From positions 1 to 34,620 of the forward strand of contig JAGOKC010000018.1 of the NCBI GenBank assembly GCA_017994835.1: a stretch of DNA of 34,620 nucleotides, given 5' to 3'. This document shows positions 6,643 to 16,922 of the stretch, piece after piece. A model generated the notes under the pieces. The model saw only the letters and a list, made by a program, of their open reading frames with translations. It made no database searches and was not told the DNA's origin. A program made the position numbers and the translations under genes. Every line of letters starts with the position of its first letter. Position 1 is the first letter of the stretch. Source of the DNA: Aquabacterium sp. Its GTDB lineage: Bacteria > Pseudomonadota > Gammaproteobacteria > Burkholderiales > Burkholderiaceae_C.

Positions 6643-7707
6643 ATGCAACAGGCCCCATCACCTTTGCAGCATCGCACTGTCCTGCTGCACGAGGCCGTCG
6701 AGGCATTGTGGGATGCGACCGACGGTCCGCACCCGCAGGGTGTCTATGTGGACGCCACCTTTGGTCGCGGCGGTCACTCCCGCCTGATCCTGTCGAAGCT
6801 GGGGCCCGAAGCCCGTCTGATTGCCCTTGACCGCGACCCGGACGCCATCGCCCACGCCACGCAAGGGCCCGATGCCATCACCGATCCGCGCTTTCAGATC
6901 GCGCATGCGCCGTTCTCATCGTGGGCCGAGGTCATCGCCGACCTGGGTCTGGGGCCGGTGCAGGGGCTCTTGATGGACATCGGCGTGTCCTCGCCCCAGA
7001 TCGACAACCCCGCGCGGGGCTTCAGTTTCCGTTTTGATGCGCCGCTGGACATGCGCATGGACACCACCCAGGGCGAGAGCGCGGCCGATTTCCTGGCCCA
7101 CGCCTCGGTCGATGAATTGACGGAAGTGATTCGCACCTATGGAGAAGAACGGTTTGCTTGGCCCATTGCAAAGGCGCTTGTCGCTCGCCGCGATGAAGGC
7201 CAGCCTGTGCGCACCACAGGCGAATTGTCCGCGGTCGTGGCTCGTACGGTCAAAACCCGTGAAGTCGGGCAAGACCCCGCTACCCGCACCTTCCAGGCTC
7301 TTCGGATTCACGTCAACCGCGAGCTCGGCGAGCTCGAAGATGCGCTGGCTGCTGCACTGAAGATGCTCGCACCCGGCGGGCGTCTGGCGGTCATCAGCTT
7401 CCACTCGCTGGAAGACCGCATCGTCAAGACCTTCATCGCCAAGCACAGCAAGGACGAGGTTGATCGCCGCGTGCCGTTTGCGGCCCCGAAGCCGCTGATG
7501 CTGCATGCCCTTGGGCGCGTCAAACCTTCCGAGACCGAAGTGTCTGGCAATCCGCGTTCGCGCTCCGCCGTGCTGCGCGTGGCCGAGCGCACCGAGGTGT
7601 CCTGGTCGGCGGTACCGGAGGAGGGTTTGGCTCGTGCGCCGCGTGGCAAGGCGGGGGGGCACAAAAGTGGCGGCACCAAGGCTGCAGGGCGGGGAGGGCG
7701 TCGGTGA
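6643..7707 (+). CDS. rsmH: 16S rRNA (cytosine-1402-N4)-methyltransferase RsmH
   Basis: SAM-dependent methyltransferase acting on C1402 of 16S rRNA in the ribosomal P site (old name mraW). 354 residues from the ATG at 6643, four bases after mraZ. SAM-binding elements: [12 protein letters not shown] near residues 35-46, then LDRDPDA; further family blocks are [20 protein letters not shown] and [10 protein letters not shown]. The family is usually about 310 residues; here a C-terminal tail of about 30 residues is Gly/Lys/Arg-rich and ends GRGGRR, resembling an RNA-binding extension. The last codons overlap the ftsL start (GTGA). Confidence 0.97.
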   Translation: MQQAPSPLQHRTVLLHEAVEALWDATDGPHPQGVYVDATFGRGGHSRLILSKLGPEARLIALDRDPDAIAHATQGPDAITDPRFQIAHAPFSSWAEVIADLGLGPVQGLLMDIGVSSPQIDNPARGFSFRFDAPLDMRMDTTQGESAADFLAHASVDELTEVIRTYGEERFAWPIAKALVARRDEGQPVRTTGELSAVVARTVKTREVGQDPATRTFQALRIHVNRELGELEDALAAALKMLAPGGRLAVISFHSLEDRIVKTFIAKHSKDEVDRRVPFAAPKPLMLHALGRVKPSETEVSGNPRSRSAVLRVAERTEVSWSAVPEEGLARAPRGKAGGHKSGGTKAAGRGGRR

Positions 7708-8024
7708 ACTCACGGCTCAACATCGCCTTGGTGCTTGCCTTGCTGCTCAGCAGTTTCTGGCTCATCGGCAGCAGCCACGAGTCGCGCCGCCTGTTTGTGG
7801 CGCTTGACAAGGCCCGCGCCCACGCCAGCGAGCTGCAGATTGACTTCGAGCGCCTGCAGGTGGACAAGCGTGCCCAGGCCACCCCGTTGCGCGTTGAAAA
7901 GCTTGCGCGCGAAAAGCTCAAGATGTTCGACAACTCGCCAGCCCGCACCCACTATGTGGCGCTGTCCGAGTCGGGCCAGGTGTTGTCGTCCTCGCCCGCT
8001 CAGGTGCAGGAGGTGGCCCCATGA
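7704..8024 (+). CDS. ftsL: Cell division protein FtsL
   Basis: Small bitopic divisome protein that, with FtsB and FtsQ, activates the FtsWI septal synthase. 106 residues: short cytoplasmic N-terminus, one membrane helix at about 6-24, then a periplasmic helical region (about 28-75) with heptad-like leucines suited to coiled-coil pairing, including the LAREKLKM segment. The start is a GTG overlapping the rsmH stop by 4 bases (GTGA), and the end overlaps ftsI (ATGA), so its synthesis is likely coupled to both. ftsB is not in this window. Confidence 0.92.
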   Translation: MNSRLNIALVLALLLSSFWLIGSSHESRRLFVALDKARAHASELQIDFERLQVDKRAQATPLRVEKLAREKLKMFDNSPARTHYVALSESGQVLSSSPAQVQEVAP

Positions 8025-9943
8025 GCCGCCTGTCCGAGTTCTGGCGTCGCCTGTTCCACCGTCCGCGCAAGCAGGGGCCGGCGGCCATGCCCACCATGCG
8101 CTACGCGACCAGTCCGCTGCTGGCCTCACGCACGCCGATGTGGCGCGTCAAATTTCTCATCGGGGCGATCGGTCTGGGCTTTGCAGTGTTGATCGGGCGT
8201 GCGGCCTGGATTCAGATCATCCACAACGAATTTTTCCAGCAGCAAGGTGCCAACCGCTACGAGCGCCGCATCGAGCTGCAGGCCAACCGGGGTCGCATCC
8301 TTGACCGCCATGGTGAACTGCTGGCGTCCAGTGTGCCTGCGCCCTCGCTGTGGGCCATTCCCAAAGATGTCCAGGCCTCGCCGCAACAGGTGCGTGAGCT
8401 GGCGCGCTTGCTGAAAATGCCGCAAGCCGATCTGCAAAAGCGCCTGAAGTCCAATCCCAACTTCGTGTGGTTGCGCCGCAAGGTGGACGACGACATGGCG
8501 CAATCGGTGGCGGAGCTCAAGATCAAGGGTGTGCACGAGCTGCGCGAATGGAAGCGCCAGTACCCGGAAGGTGAAGCCGTTGCGCATGTGGTCGGCTTCA
8601 CCAACATCGAAGATGAGGGACTGGAGGGCATCGAGCTGGCCTATCAGAATCAGCTGGCTGGCCGCGACGGTTCACGTCATGTTATCAAGGACCGTCTGGG
8701 CCGGGCTGTCGAATCAGTGGGCGAACTGGTGCCGGCCGAAAACGGCCAGGCGGTACAGCTGACGCTCGATGCCAAGATTCAGTTTTACGCCTATCAAAGC
8801 ATCCGCGATGCCGTCAAGGCGCACAAGGCCAAGGCCGGCAGCGTGGTGGTGCTCGACGCGGTGCGTGGCGAGGTGCTGGCCCTGGCCAATGTGCCCAGCT
8901 ACAACCCTGAAGACCGACGCAACCTCACGGGGGCGCAACTGCGCAATCGCGCCCTGACGGATACCTTCGAGCCAGGCTCGACCATGAAGCCCATCACCGT
9001 GGCGCTGGCCATGGAGACACGTCGTGTGCGCCCCGCCACCGTGATCGCCACCGCCCCCGGTCGCATCACCATTGACGGCTCCACCATCTCGGACGCCCAC
9101 CCGCATGGTGACCTCACCGTGACCGAAGTCATTCAAAAGTCCAGCAACGTGGGCACCGCCAAGATCGCCCTGCAGATGCAGCCGCGCGAAATGTGGGAGA
9201 TGTTCTCGGCGGTGGGTCTGGGCAAGAAGCCGCAACTGGGTTTTCCGGGCGCGGTCACGGGTCGCTTGCGTCCCTACAAGTCTTGGCGGCGCATCGAGCA
9301 GGTCACCATGAGCTACGGCTACGGCCTGTCGTCCAGCCTGTTTCAGATTGCCCAGGCGTACAGCATCTTCGCAACCGATGGCGAGCTCATTCCGATGACG
9401 CTGATCAAACGCGATCAAGGCGAGGGGGAGCGCCCGACGCTCACCGCCGATGAGGACGCGCACCGTCCCACGCTGGCTTTCAAGGCCGCCTTCCGCCCGG
9501 AGGCGGTCGCGTCGCATCCGGTGTCCGAGACCGAGGCGGTGCAGGTGCGCGGCACCCGCGTGATTTCGCCCGAAACCGCTCGGGCCGTGCGCGCCATGCT
9601 GCAACTGTCCACCGGTGCGGGCGGCACGGCACCCAAGGCGCAGGCCATCGGCTACAGCGTGGGTGGCAAGACCGGTACTGCGCACAAGCAGGAGGGGCGT
9701 GGCTACGCCAGCAACAAGTACCGCTCGTGGTTTGTGGGCATCGCACCGATCAGCAAGCCACGCATCATCGTGGCCGTGATGGTGGACGAGCCCGGCAACG
9801 GCCAGTACTACGGTGGCCTGGTGGCGGCTCCCGTGTTCAGTCAGGTGGTGCAGCAAACGCTGAACCGGCTGGGTGTGCTGCCCGACATCGAGGTTCAGTC
9901 GCAGATCATCTCGACCGAGCCGGGTGAGGTGGAGAGCTTCTGA
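8021..9943 (+). CDS. ftsI: Septal peptidoglycan transpeptidase FtsI (PBP3)
   Basis: Class B penicillin-binding protein that cross-links septal peptidoglycan together with FtsW. 640 residues, longer than the roughly 580-590 typical of the family. N-terminal cytoplasmic stretch of about 42 residues, membrane helix at about 43-66, a PBP-dimer (pedestal) region opening with ERRIELQANRGRILDRHG, and a transpeptidase domain with SxxK STMK (Ser320-Lys323), SxN SSN (374-376) and KTG (550-552). Between the conserved GELIPMTLIKRD and RVISPETARAVR blocks lies an extended linker of about 45 residues (465-510) rich in charged residues. It overlaps ftsL (ATGA) and murE (TGATG). Confidence 0.97.
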   Translation: MSRLSEFWRRLFHRPRKQGPAAMPTMRYATSPLLASRTPMWRVKFLIGAIGLGFAVLIGRAAWIQIIHNEFFQQQGANRYERRIELQANRGRILDRHGELLASSVPAPSLWAIPKDVQASPQQVRELARLLKMPQADLQKRLKSNPNFVWLRRKVDDDMAQSVAELKIKGVHELREWKRQYPEGEAVAHVVGFTNIEDEGLEGIELAYQNQLAGRDGSRHVIKDRLGRAVESVGELVPAENGQAVQLTLDAKIQFYAYQSIRDAVKAHKAKAGSVVVLDAVRGEVLALANVPSYNPEDRRNLTGAQLRNRALTDTFEPGSTMKPITVALAMETRRVRPATVIATAPGRITIDGSTISDAHPHGDLTVTEVIQKSSNVGTAKIALQMQPREMWEMFSAVGLGKKPQLGFPGAVTGRLRPYKSWRRIEQVTMSYGYGLSSSLFQIAQAYSIFATDGELIPMTLIKRDQGEGERPTLTADEDAHRPTLAFKAAFRPEAVASHPVSETEAVQVRGTRVISPETARAVRAMLQLSTGAGGTAPKAQAIGYSVGGKTGTAHKQEGRGYASNKYRSWFVGIAPISKPRIIVAVMVDEPGNGQYYGGLVAAPVFSQVVQQTLNRLGVLPDIEVQSQIISTEPGEVESF

Positions 9944-11463
9944 TGAGTCAAAACCTTCTTCATCTTCAGAGCAGCGCAGAGGCCTTGGCCTGGTTGCGCG
10001 CGCAGGGTGTGACCGCCTTGACCGTGGACAGCCGGCAGGTGGGGGCGGGCACCCACGAGGGCATGGGCTTCATCGCCTGGCCGGGTGCTGCGCGTGACGG
10101 CCGTGCCTTTGTGGCCCAGGCATTGCGCGAGGGTGCGCGGGCCTGTCTGGTCGAGGCCGATGGCGCGGACGTCTTTGGCTTTGATGATGGTCGTGTGGCT
10201 GCCATTCACGGCCTGAAAGCACGCAGCGCCGAGATTGCGCACGGTTTTTATGGCGAGCCCAGCGCTGACCTGCAGGTTGTGGCCGTCACCGGCACCAATG
10301 GCAAGACATCGACCTCATGGTGGACGGCGCAGGCCTTGTCCGCGCTGGGTCGTCCGTGCGGCGTTGTCGGCACGCTGGGCGTGGGTGAGGTGGGCGAGGT
10401 GGTGTCCACCGGGCTGACCACGCCCGACCCGATCACCCTGCACGCCACCTTCCGGCGTTTTGTGGATCAGGGCTTGCAGGCCGCGGCCATCGAGGCATCG
10501 TCCATTGGCATTGAAGAGTTGCGCCTGCACGCGACCCACATCGCGGTGGCCCAGTTCACCAACTTCACGCAGGACCATCTCGACTACCACGAGAACATGG
10601 AAGCCTACTGGCTGGCCAAGCGCACCTTGTTCGACTGGCCCGGTCTGCAGGCCGCCGTCATCAACCAGGACGATCCGATGGGGCACAGCCTGGCCCAGCA
10701 TGCCCGCAGTCGGCATCTGACAGTCTGGACTTACGGTTTGCAGGGGGCCGTGAGACTGCAGGCTCAGGATGTGAGCCATGAGCTGCAAGGCGTGCGCTTC
10801 ACGGTGGTTGAGCACGCCGAGTCGCTGCACGATGTGGTGGCGCGCGCCGTGGTGCATGCGCCGGTCATCGGCACGTTCAACGTATCCAACCTGTTGGCGG
10901 TGCTGGGCGCGCTGCGCGCTCTGGGCGTCTCGCTGGCTGATGCGGCGCAGGCCTGCAGTGCGTTGCAACCTGTGCCGGGGCGCATGCAACTGGTGCCTGC
11001 ACAAGCGCATCAGCCGTTGGTGCTGGTGGACTACGCTCACACCCCTGATGCCTTGCACAAGGCCTTGCAGGCGCTGCGTCCTGTCGCCGAGGCTCGGGGC
11101 GGCAAGCTGTGGTGCGTGTTTGGCTGTGGCGGTGACCGCGACCCGATCAAGCGCCCGATGATGGGCGCGGTGGCCGAGCAGTACGCCGACCAGGTGGTGC
11201 TGACCAGCGACAACCCGCGCAGCGAGTCGCCCGCCTTCATCCTGTCGCAAATTCTGGCAGGTGTCGCCGGACGTGATCGCGTGGACGTGATTGACGATCG
11301 CCATGAGGCGATTCGATACGCTGTGGGTGCCGCCGCCGCCGCCGATGTGGTGTTGCTGGCCGGCAAGGGGCACGAGGTCACCCAGGATGTGGCCGGTGTG
11401 TTGACCCCTTTCAGTGATGTGGGCGAGGCTGTGGCCGCCCTGACGCAGCGAGGGGCCACATGA
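9943..11463 (+). CDS. murE: UDP-MurNAc-tripeptide synthetase MurE (meso-DAP type)
   Basis: Cytosolic ATP-dependent ligase adding the third stem-peptide residue to UDP-MurNAc-L-Ala-D-Glu. 506 residues. ATP loop TGTNGKT at 116-122, the lysine in the YWLAKRTLF segment (Lys226) is the expected carbamylation site, and the C-terminal domain carries DNPR at 423-426. DNPR is the motif of enzymes that recognise meso-diaminopimelate rather than lysine, consistent with a Gram-negative. Its start shares one base with the ftsI stop, and its stop overlaps the murF start (ATGA). Confidence 0.98.
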   Translation: MSQNLLHLQSSAEALAWLRAQGVTALTVDSRQVGAGTHEGMGFIAWPGAARDGRAFVAQALREGARACLVEADGADVFGFDDGRVAAIHGLKARSAEIAHGFYGEPSADLQVVAVTGTNGKTSTSWWTAQALSALGRPCGVVGTLGVGEVGEVVSTGLTTPDPITLHATFRRFVDQGLQAAAIEASSIGIEELRLHATHIAVAQFTNFTQDHLDYHENMEAYWLAKRTLFDWPGLQAAVINQDDPMGHSLAQHARSRHLTVWTYGLQGAVRLQAQDVSHELQGVRFTVVEHAESLHDVVARAVVHAPVIGTFNVSNLLAVLGALRALGVSLADAAQACSALQPVPGRMQLVPAQAHQPLVLVDYAHTPDALHKALQALRPVAEARGGKLWCVFGCGGDRDPIKRPMMGAVAEQYADQVVLTSDNPRSESPAFILSQILAGVAGRDRVDVIDDRHEAIRYAVGAAAAADVVLLAGKGHEVTQDVAGVLTPFSDVGEAVAALTQRGAT

Positions 11464-12878
11464 GCGCACCCATGATGACCCTGGGCCTGGCCCATCGTTT
11501 GCTGCCCGATGCGGTGTTGACGGGTGACCCCGCCACGCTCATTGGCCGTGTGCACAGCGACACCCGCAGCCTGCAGGCGGGCGACCTGTTCGTGGCCCTG
11601 TGTGGCGAGCGCTATGACGCCCATGATTTCCTGCCCCAGGTGGCGCAATCGGGTGCCGTGGCCGTCATCGGTCAACGCGGCGTGGCCGATTGCGGTTTGC
11701 CTGGTCTGACGGTGGGTGACACCCGCGCGGCGCTGGGCTGGCTGGCCGCAGGCTGGCGCGCCCGTTTTGACATGCCGCTCATCGGCGTCACGGGCAGCAA
11801 TGGCAAGACCACCGTCACCCAGATGATCGCGGCCGTCTTGCGCGCCTGGATGGCCGAGCAAGGCGATGCCGAGGCGGCCCTGGCCACGGCGGGCAACTTC
11901 AACAATGACATCGGTGTGCCCTTGACCTTGCTGCGCCTGCGCGAGGGCGTGCACCGTTGCGCCGTGGTTGAACTGGGCATGAACCACCCCGGTGAAATTG
12001 CGCAACTGGCCGCGCTGGCTGCGCCCACTGTGGGTCTGGTCAACAACGCCCAGCGCGAGCACCAGGAGTTCATGCACACGGTCGAAGCTGTGGCACGTGA
12101 GAACGGTGCCGTGCTGCAATCCTTGTCGCGCGATGGCGTGGCGGTCTTCCCGGCTGACGATGCCTACACCCCGGTGTGGCGCGAGCTGGCGCAGGGCCAC
12201 TGCATCATCGACTTCGCAGCCGAGGGCGAGGCCGCTGTGACCCTGACCGCCTGCGATTGGCAGGCCGCCCCCACACCACACTGGCAGCTGCGCGTCCGCA
12301 CCCCTGTGGGCGAGGCGGCCTTCAGCCTGCACATGGCGGGGCAGCACAACGTGCGCAACGCCCTGGCAGCCGTCGCAGCTGCGTTGGGGGCGGGGGTGCC
12401 CTTGCCGCTCATCGCCCAGGGTCTGCAGGCATTCGAGCCCGTCAAGGGCCGCTCGCAGCTGCGCTCGCTCACCTTGCATGGCCGCTCGCTCACCCTGGTG
12501 GACGACAGCTACAACGCCAACCCCGACTCCGTGCGCGCCGCCATCGACATGCTGGCCGGCTTGCCAGGCCCGCACTGGCTGGTGCTGGGCGACATGGGTG
12601 AGGTGGGCTCACAAGGTCCCGCCTTCCACGCCGAAGTTGGCCACTACGCCCGCGAGCGCGGCATCGAACACGTCTGGACGGCCGGCGAGCTGTGCGCCCA
12701 TGCGGCGCAGGCTTACGGACCGTCCGCCCGTCATTTCCGCAGTGGCACCGACATCGTCGCCGCACTGCCCACCCCAGACCATGCCCCGGATGTGGGCTCG
12801 GTGCTGGTCAAAGGTTCTCGATTCATGAAGATGGAACACGTTGTCGCCGCACTCACCGGAGGTGCCCATGCTGCTTAA
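11460..12878 (+). CDS. murF: UDP-MurNAc-pentapeptide synthetase MurF
   Basis: Cytosolic ligase joining D-Ala-D-Ala (made by Ddl, encoded downstream) to the UDP-MurNAc-tripeptide. 472 residues with the three-domain Mur ligase plan: N-terminal domain with [19 protein letters not shown] loop TGSNGKTT at 111-118, central [15 protein letters not shown] block, and a C-terminal domain containing [10 protein letters not shown] and [10 protein letters not shown]. It ends with the MurF-like [11 protein letters not shown]. It begins within the murE stop (ATGA) and overlaps mraY by 11 bases. Confidence 0.97.
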   Translation: MSAPMMTLGLAHRLLPDAVLTGDPATLIGRVHSDTRSLQAGDLFVALCGERYDAHDFLPQVAQSGAVAVIGQRGVADCGLPGLTVGDTRAALGWLAAGWRARFDMPLIGVTGSNGKTTVTQMIAAVLRAWMAEQGDAEAALATAGNFNNDIGVPLTLLRLREGVHRCAVVELGMNHPGEIAQLAALAAPTVGLVNNAQREHQEFMHTVEAVARENGAVLQSLSRDGVAVFPADDAYTPVWRELAQGHCIIDFAAEGEAAVTLTACDWQAAPTPHWQLRVRTPVGEAAFSLHMAGQHNVRNALAAVAAALGAGVPLPLIAQGLQAFEPVKGRSQLRSLTLHGRSLTLVDDSYNANPDSVRAAIDMLAGLPGPHWLVLGDMGEVGSQGPAFHAEVGHYARERGIEHVWTAGELCAHAAQAYGPSARHFRSGTDIVAALPTPDHAPDVGSVLVKGSRFMKMEHVVAALTGGAHAA

Positions 12879-14046
12879 CCTGGCCATGTGGCTGCAAAGT
12901 CTCCATCCCGAGTGGGGTTTCCTGCGCGTCTTTCAGTACCTGACCTTTCGGGCTTTGATGTCGGCCGTGACCGCCTTGCTGATCGGTCTGGCCCTGGGTC
13001 CGTTCGTGATCCGCAAACTCACCGAACTGAAGATCGGCCAGCCCATCCGTGAGTACGGCGTGCAGGAGCACATGGCCAAGCGAGGCACACCCACCATGGG
13101 CGGTGCACTGATCCTGTTGGCCATTGGCTTGTCCACGCTGCTGTGGTTCGACTGGGCCAACCGCTTTGTCTGGATCGTGATGATCGTGACCACCGGCTTC
13201 GGTGCCATTGGCTGGGTCGATGACTGGCGCAAGGTGGTGCTGAAAGACCCAGAGGGGATGCGCTCGCGCGAGAAGTACTTCTGGCAATCGCTGATCGGCT
13301 TGTTTGCCGCCATCTACCTCGCCTTCAATGTTTCCGAAGTCAACGCCCTGCGCGTGCTGGAGTTGTTTGGCAACTGGGTGGCTTCGGGCTTCTCCAACGA
13401 GCTGCCACCCAAGGCCGACCTGATCGTGCCTTTCTTCAAAACCATCAGTTATCCGCTGGGTGTGTGGGGTTTCATGCTGCTGACCTATGTCGTCATCGTG
13501 GGTACCAGCAATGCAGTCAACCTCACCGATGGCCTGGACGGTCTGGCCATCATGCCGGTGGTCATGGTCTCGGGTGCCTTGGGCATCTTTGCCTATGTCA
13601 CGGGCAACGCGGTGTTTGCGCGCTATCTGCAGCTGCCGCACATTCCTGGCGCAGGCGAGCTGATGATTTTCTGCGCGGCGCTGTCGGGCGCAGGCCTGGC
13701 CTTCCTGTGGTTCAACGCCTACCCGGCCCAGGTCTTCATGGGCGACGTGGGCGCGCTGGCCCTGGGCGGTGCCCTGGGCACCATCGCCGTCATCGTGCGA
13801 CAGGAAATCGTGCTGGCCTTCATGGGCGGCGTGTTTGTGGTCGAGGCCCTGTCCGTCATGGCCCAGGTCGCCTACTTCAAGTACACCAAACGCAAGTACG
13901 GCGAAGGCCGCCGCATCCTGCTGATGGCACCGCTGCACCACCACTTCGAAAAATCCGGCTGGAAAGAAACGCAGGTCGTGGTCCGTTTCTGGATCATCAC
14001 CATGCTGCTGTGCCTGCTGGGCCTGTCCACCCTCAAGCTGCGCTGA
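12868..14046 (+). CDS. mraY: Phospho-MurNAc-pentapeptide transferase MraY
   Basis: Integral inner-membrane enzyme transferring phospho-MurNAc-pentapeptide to undecaprenyl phosphate to give lipid I. 392 residues with about ten membrane helices. Family signatures: [11 protein letters not shown], the Asp pair in [34 protein letters not shown] and the histidine motif [12 protein letters not shown] chose the ATG at 12868, with a strong GGAGGTG at 12859-12865 inside the end of murF; an in-frame start at 12841 lacks that site and would add residues not seen in the family. A nine-base gap precedes murD. Confidence 0.97.
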   Translation: MLLNLAMWLQSLHPEWGFLRVFQYLTFRALMSAVTALLIGLALGPFVIRKLTELKIGQPIREYGVQEHMAKRGTPTMGGALILLAIGLSTLLWFDWANRFVWIVMIVTTGFGAIGWVDDWRKVVLKDPEGMRSREKYFWQSLIGLFAAIYLAFNVSEVNALRVLELFGNWVASGFSNELPPKADLIVPFFKTISYPLGVWGFMLLTYVVIVGTSNAVNLTDGLDGLAIMPVVMVSGALGIFAYVTGNAVFARYLQLPHIPGAGELMIFCAALSGAGLAFLWFNAYPAQVFMGDVGALALGGALGTIAVIVRQEIVLAFMGGVFVVEALSVMAQVAYFKYTKRKYGEGRRILLMAPLHHHFEKSGWKETQVVVRFWIITMLLCLLGLSTLKLR

Positions 14047-14055
14047 TCGAACGCC

Positions 14056-15648
14056 ATGCACCACCTTCGTGACCTCACCGTGCTGATCCTGGGTCTGGGA
14101 GACTCGGGCCTGGCCATGGCGCGCTGGTGCGCCCGGTGCGGTGCCAGCGTGCGCGTGGCTGACACGCGCGCCCACCCGCCGCAAGCCGCGACCCTGGTCA
14201 CCGATGTGCCGGGTGCCACGCTGCACCAGGGGCTGGATGTGGCCTTGCTGGATGGCGTGAGCCTGGTGCTCAAGAGCCCTGGCCTGATGCCCAATGCGCC
14301 CGATGTGGCCGCTTTGACGGCGCGTGCCGACGCCCTGGGCATTCCGGTGCGGGGCGAGCTGTCGCTGTTTGCCTCGGCCCTGGCCGACCTCAAGACCGAT
14401 CTGGGCTACGCCCCGAAGGTGGTCGCCATCACCGGCACCAACGGCAAGACCACCACCACGTCCTTGACCGCCCAGCTCATCGAGCGTGCGGGCCTGCGCG
14501 TGGGCATGGCCGGCAACATTGGCCCGACCTTGATGGACACGCTGCGCCTGGCGCTGGACGCCGAACCGCCCAAGGACGCCGCGAGCGAAGCGACCGTCCC
14601 GTCTTTCGAGGCATTGCCCGAAGCCTGGGTGCTCGAGTTGTCGAGCTTCCAGCTCGATGGCGTGAGCAACTTCGAACCCGATGCTGCCGTGGTGCTCAAC
14701 ATCACGCAGGATCACCTTGACTGGCATGGCTTGATGGCTGCGTACGCTGCCGCCAAGGCCCGCATTTATGGCCAGCAGGCCGTGATGGTGATCAACCGTG
14801 ATGACCCCGAAGTAGCTGCCATGGTGCCGCCGCCAGAGGTGAGCAAGTCGGGTGTGCGCGGGCGGCCGACCAGACTCGTCCACCGTCAGGTGGTGCGCTT
14901 CGGGCTGGACATGCCTCAGCATCCCGGCGACTTTGGTCTGGTGACCGAGGGTGGCATGGCGTGGCTGGTGCGTGCCCTTGAGGCCGACCCGACCGCCAAG
15001 CTCAAGAAAGGCGAGCAGGACGAAATCATCCTGCAGCGCCTGATGCCTTCAGACGCCTTGCGCATCCGCGGTCGTCACAACGCATCCAATGCGCTGGCAG
15101 CGCTGGCTTTGGCCACGGCCATCGGTTGCCCGCTGGCCCCCATGCTGCACGGTTTGCGCGAGTACCGTGGCGAGCCACACCGCGTCGAGCACATCAGCAC
15201 CGTGGGCGGTGTCGATGCCATCGACGACTCCAAGGGCACCAACGTGGGGGCCACCGTGGCGGCCTTGCTGGGTCTTGGTGCCGATCTGTCGCCGGGCAAG
15301 CTCGTTGTCATTCTGGGTGGCGATGGCAAGGGTCAGGACTTCGGTCCGCTGGCCGAGCCGGTGGCCCGCTTTGCCCGCGCCGTGGCCCTGATCGGCCAGG
15401 ACGCGGCGGTCTTGCAGTCCGTGCTGGCCGACGTCCGCACCCCGACGGGCGATGCCGTGCCGATGGTGCGCCATGACAGTCTGGAGGCCGCCACACGCTG
15501 GGCTTTTGCGCAGGCCAAGTCGGGCGATGCAGTGCTGCTGAGCCCGGCCTGCGCCAGTCTGGACATGTTCCGCAACTATGTCCACCGTGCCGAGGTGTTT
15601 GTGGCCACCGTGCGCGAACTGGCGATTGAACGGGGGGACATGGCATGA
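14056..15648 (+). CDS. murD: UDP-MurNAc-L-alanine:D-glutamate ligase MurD
   Basis: Cytosolic Mur ligase adding D-Glu to UDP-MurNAc-L-Ala. N-terminal Rossmann-like [18 protein letters not shown] loop [11 protein letters not shown] at 126-136, [29 protein letters not shown] and the C-terminal [11 protein letters not shown] and [11 protein letters not shown] blocks identify it. At 530 residues it is about 90 longer than E. coli MurD (438). The additions lie at about 163-188 (acidic/Pro-rich, before the LELSSFQL strand) and about 255-330 (before [10 protein letters not shown]). Conserved motifs are intact, so it should be active. It overlaps ftsW by ATGA. Confidence 0.97.
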   Translation: MHHLRDLTVLILGLGDSGLAMARWCARCGASVRVADTRAHPPQAATLVTDVPGATLHQGLDVALLDGVSLVLKSPGLMPNAPDVAALTARADALGIPVRGELSLFASALADLKTDLGYAPKVVAITGTNGKTTTTSLTAQLIERAGLRVGMAGNIGPTLMDTLRLALDAEPPKDAASEATVPSFEALPEAWVLELSSFQLDGVSNFEPDAAVVLNITQDHLDWHGLMAAYAAAKARIYGQQAVMVINRDDPEVAAMVPPPEVSKSGVRGRPTRLVHRQVVRFGLDMPQHPGDFGLVTEGGMAWLVRALEADPTAKLKKGEQDEIILQRLMPSDALRIRGRHNASNALAALALATAIGCPLAPMLHGLREYRGEPHRVEHISTVGGVDAIDDSKGTNVGATVAALLGLGADLSPGKLVVILGGDGKGQDFGPLAEPVARFARAVALIGQDAAVLQSVLADVRTPTGDAVPMVRHDSLEAATRWAFAQAKSGDAVLLSPACASLDMFRNYVHRAEVFVATVRELAIERGDMA

Positions 15649-16922
15649 GCCAGACCCAGGTTCGTCGCATGCCCTGGGCTGCCTTGACAGACGCCGTGCG
15701 CGCCCGCTTCGGGCGTGGCGAGCCCGACGCTGTAGGCAGTCTGCCGGTGCGCGACTATGTCAATGTCAACGGGGGGCAGCGCACCCGCATGATGGGCTTT
15801 GATCAGCCCCTGGTGTGGGTGACCGTGTCCTTGATGCTGCTGGGTCTGGTGATGGTCTATTCGGCCACCATTGCCTTGCCCGACAGTCCGCGCTTTGCCA
15901 ATTACACGCCGACCTTTTTTCTGCAGCGCCATCTGATCTCCCTGATGATGGCCATGTCTCTGGGGGCCGTTGCCACGCAGATCCCGATGGCCAGCTGGGA
16001 ACGTCTGGCGCGCCCCTTGTTCATTTTCTCGTTGGTGCTGCTGATGCTGGTGCTGATCCCTGGCATCGGCAAGGTGGTGTACGGGGCACGCCGCTGGTTG
16101 CCGCTGGGCATCATGAACTTTCAGCCTTCCGAGCTGGCCAAGCTGGCCATCGTCCTGTATGCGTCGGACTACATGGTGCGCAAGATGGATGTGAAAGAGC
16201 GCTTCGTGCAGGCCGTCTATCCCATGGTCTTGGCCGTGGGCCTGGTGGGCGTGCTGCTGCTGGCCGAGCCTGACATGGGTGCCTTCATGGTGATTGCCAC
16301 CATCGCCATGGCCATCCTCTTCCTGGGTGGGGTCAATGGCCGCATGTTCGCCCTCATCACGGGGGTATTGCTGGGCGCTTTCGGTCTGATGATTTCACTG
16401 AGCCCGTGGCGGCGCGAGCGCATCTTCGCCTACCTCGACCCCTGGTCCGAGCAGAACGCCCTGGGCAAGGCCTACCAGCTCACGCACTCGCTGATCGCCT
16501 TTGGGCGGGGCGAGATCTTTGGCGAAGGCCTGGGCTCCAGCCTGGAAAAGCTGCATTACCTGCCCGAAGCCCACACCGACTTCCTGCTCGCTGTGATCGG
16601 CGAAGAGTTGGGCTTCATTGGCGTCTCTGCCGTGATCCTGACCTTCTTCTGGCTGGTCGTGCGCCTGTTCAACATCGGCCGTCAGGCCATCGCGCTCGAC
16701 CGCGTGTTCGCGGGCCTGGTGGCCCAGGGTGTGGCGGTGTGGATGGGCGGCCAGGGCTTCATCAACATGGGCGTGAACCTGGGCGTGCTGCCCACCAAGG
16801 GCCTGACGCTGCCGCTGATGAGCTTCGGCGGCTCGGGCCTGCTGCTCAACGCCATCGCGCTGGCCATTTGCTTGAGGGTGGACATGGAGAATCGCCAACT
16901 CATGCGAGGAGGCCGAGCATGA
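15645..16922 (+). CDS. ftsW: Septal peptidoglycan glycosyltransferase FtsW (SEDS)
   Basis: Inner-membrane SEDS-family polymerase that polymerises lipid II at the septum with FtsI. 425 residues: about 45 cytoplasmic N-terminal residues, then roughly ten membrane helices. The conserved segments [53 protein letters not shown] and the C-terminal [14 protein letters not shown] are all present. It starts inside the murD stop (ATGA) and ends overlapping murG (ATGA). It is distinguished from RodA by its position in the dcw cluster and the EAHTDF segment. Confidence 0.96.
   Translation: MSQTQVRRMPWAALTDAVRARFGRGEPDAVGSLPVRDYVNVNGGQRTRMMGFDQPLVWVTVSLMLLGLVMVYSATIALPDSPRFANYTPTFFLQRHLISLMMAMSLGAVATQIPMASWERLARPLFIFSLVLLMLVLIPGIGKVVYGARRWLPLGIMNFQPSELAKLAIVLYASDYMVRKMDVKERFVQAVYPMVLAVGLVGVLLLAEPDMGAFMVIATIAMAILFLGGVNGRMFALITGVLLGAFGLMISLSPWRRERIFAYLDPWSEQNALGKAYQLTHSLIAFGRGEIFGEGLGSSLEKLHYLPEAHTDFLLAVIGEELGFIGVSAVILTFFWLVVRLFNIGRQAIALDRVFAGLVAQGVAVWMGGQGFINMGVNLGVLPTKGLTLPLMSFGGSGLLLNAIALAICLRVDMENRQLMRGGRA

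Noticed and set aside
12853..14922. 689-codon open frame on the minus strand opposite mraY and murD
   Set aside because: It mirrors real coding sequence in a high-GC genome. Its translation is His/Gln/Gly-rich with no domain, and both plus-strand genes are certain.
16406..16918. Long upstream extension of the murG frame inside ftsW
   Set aside because: The extension is Arg/Pro/Ala-rich shadow sequence. MurG homology begins right after the ATG at 16919, which overlaps the ftsW stop as at other junctions.
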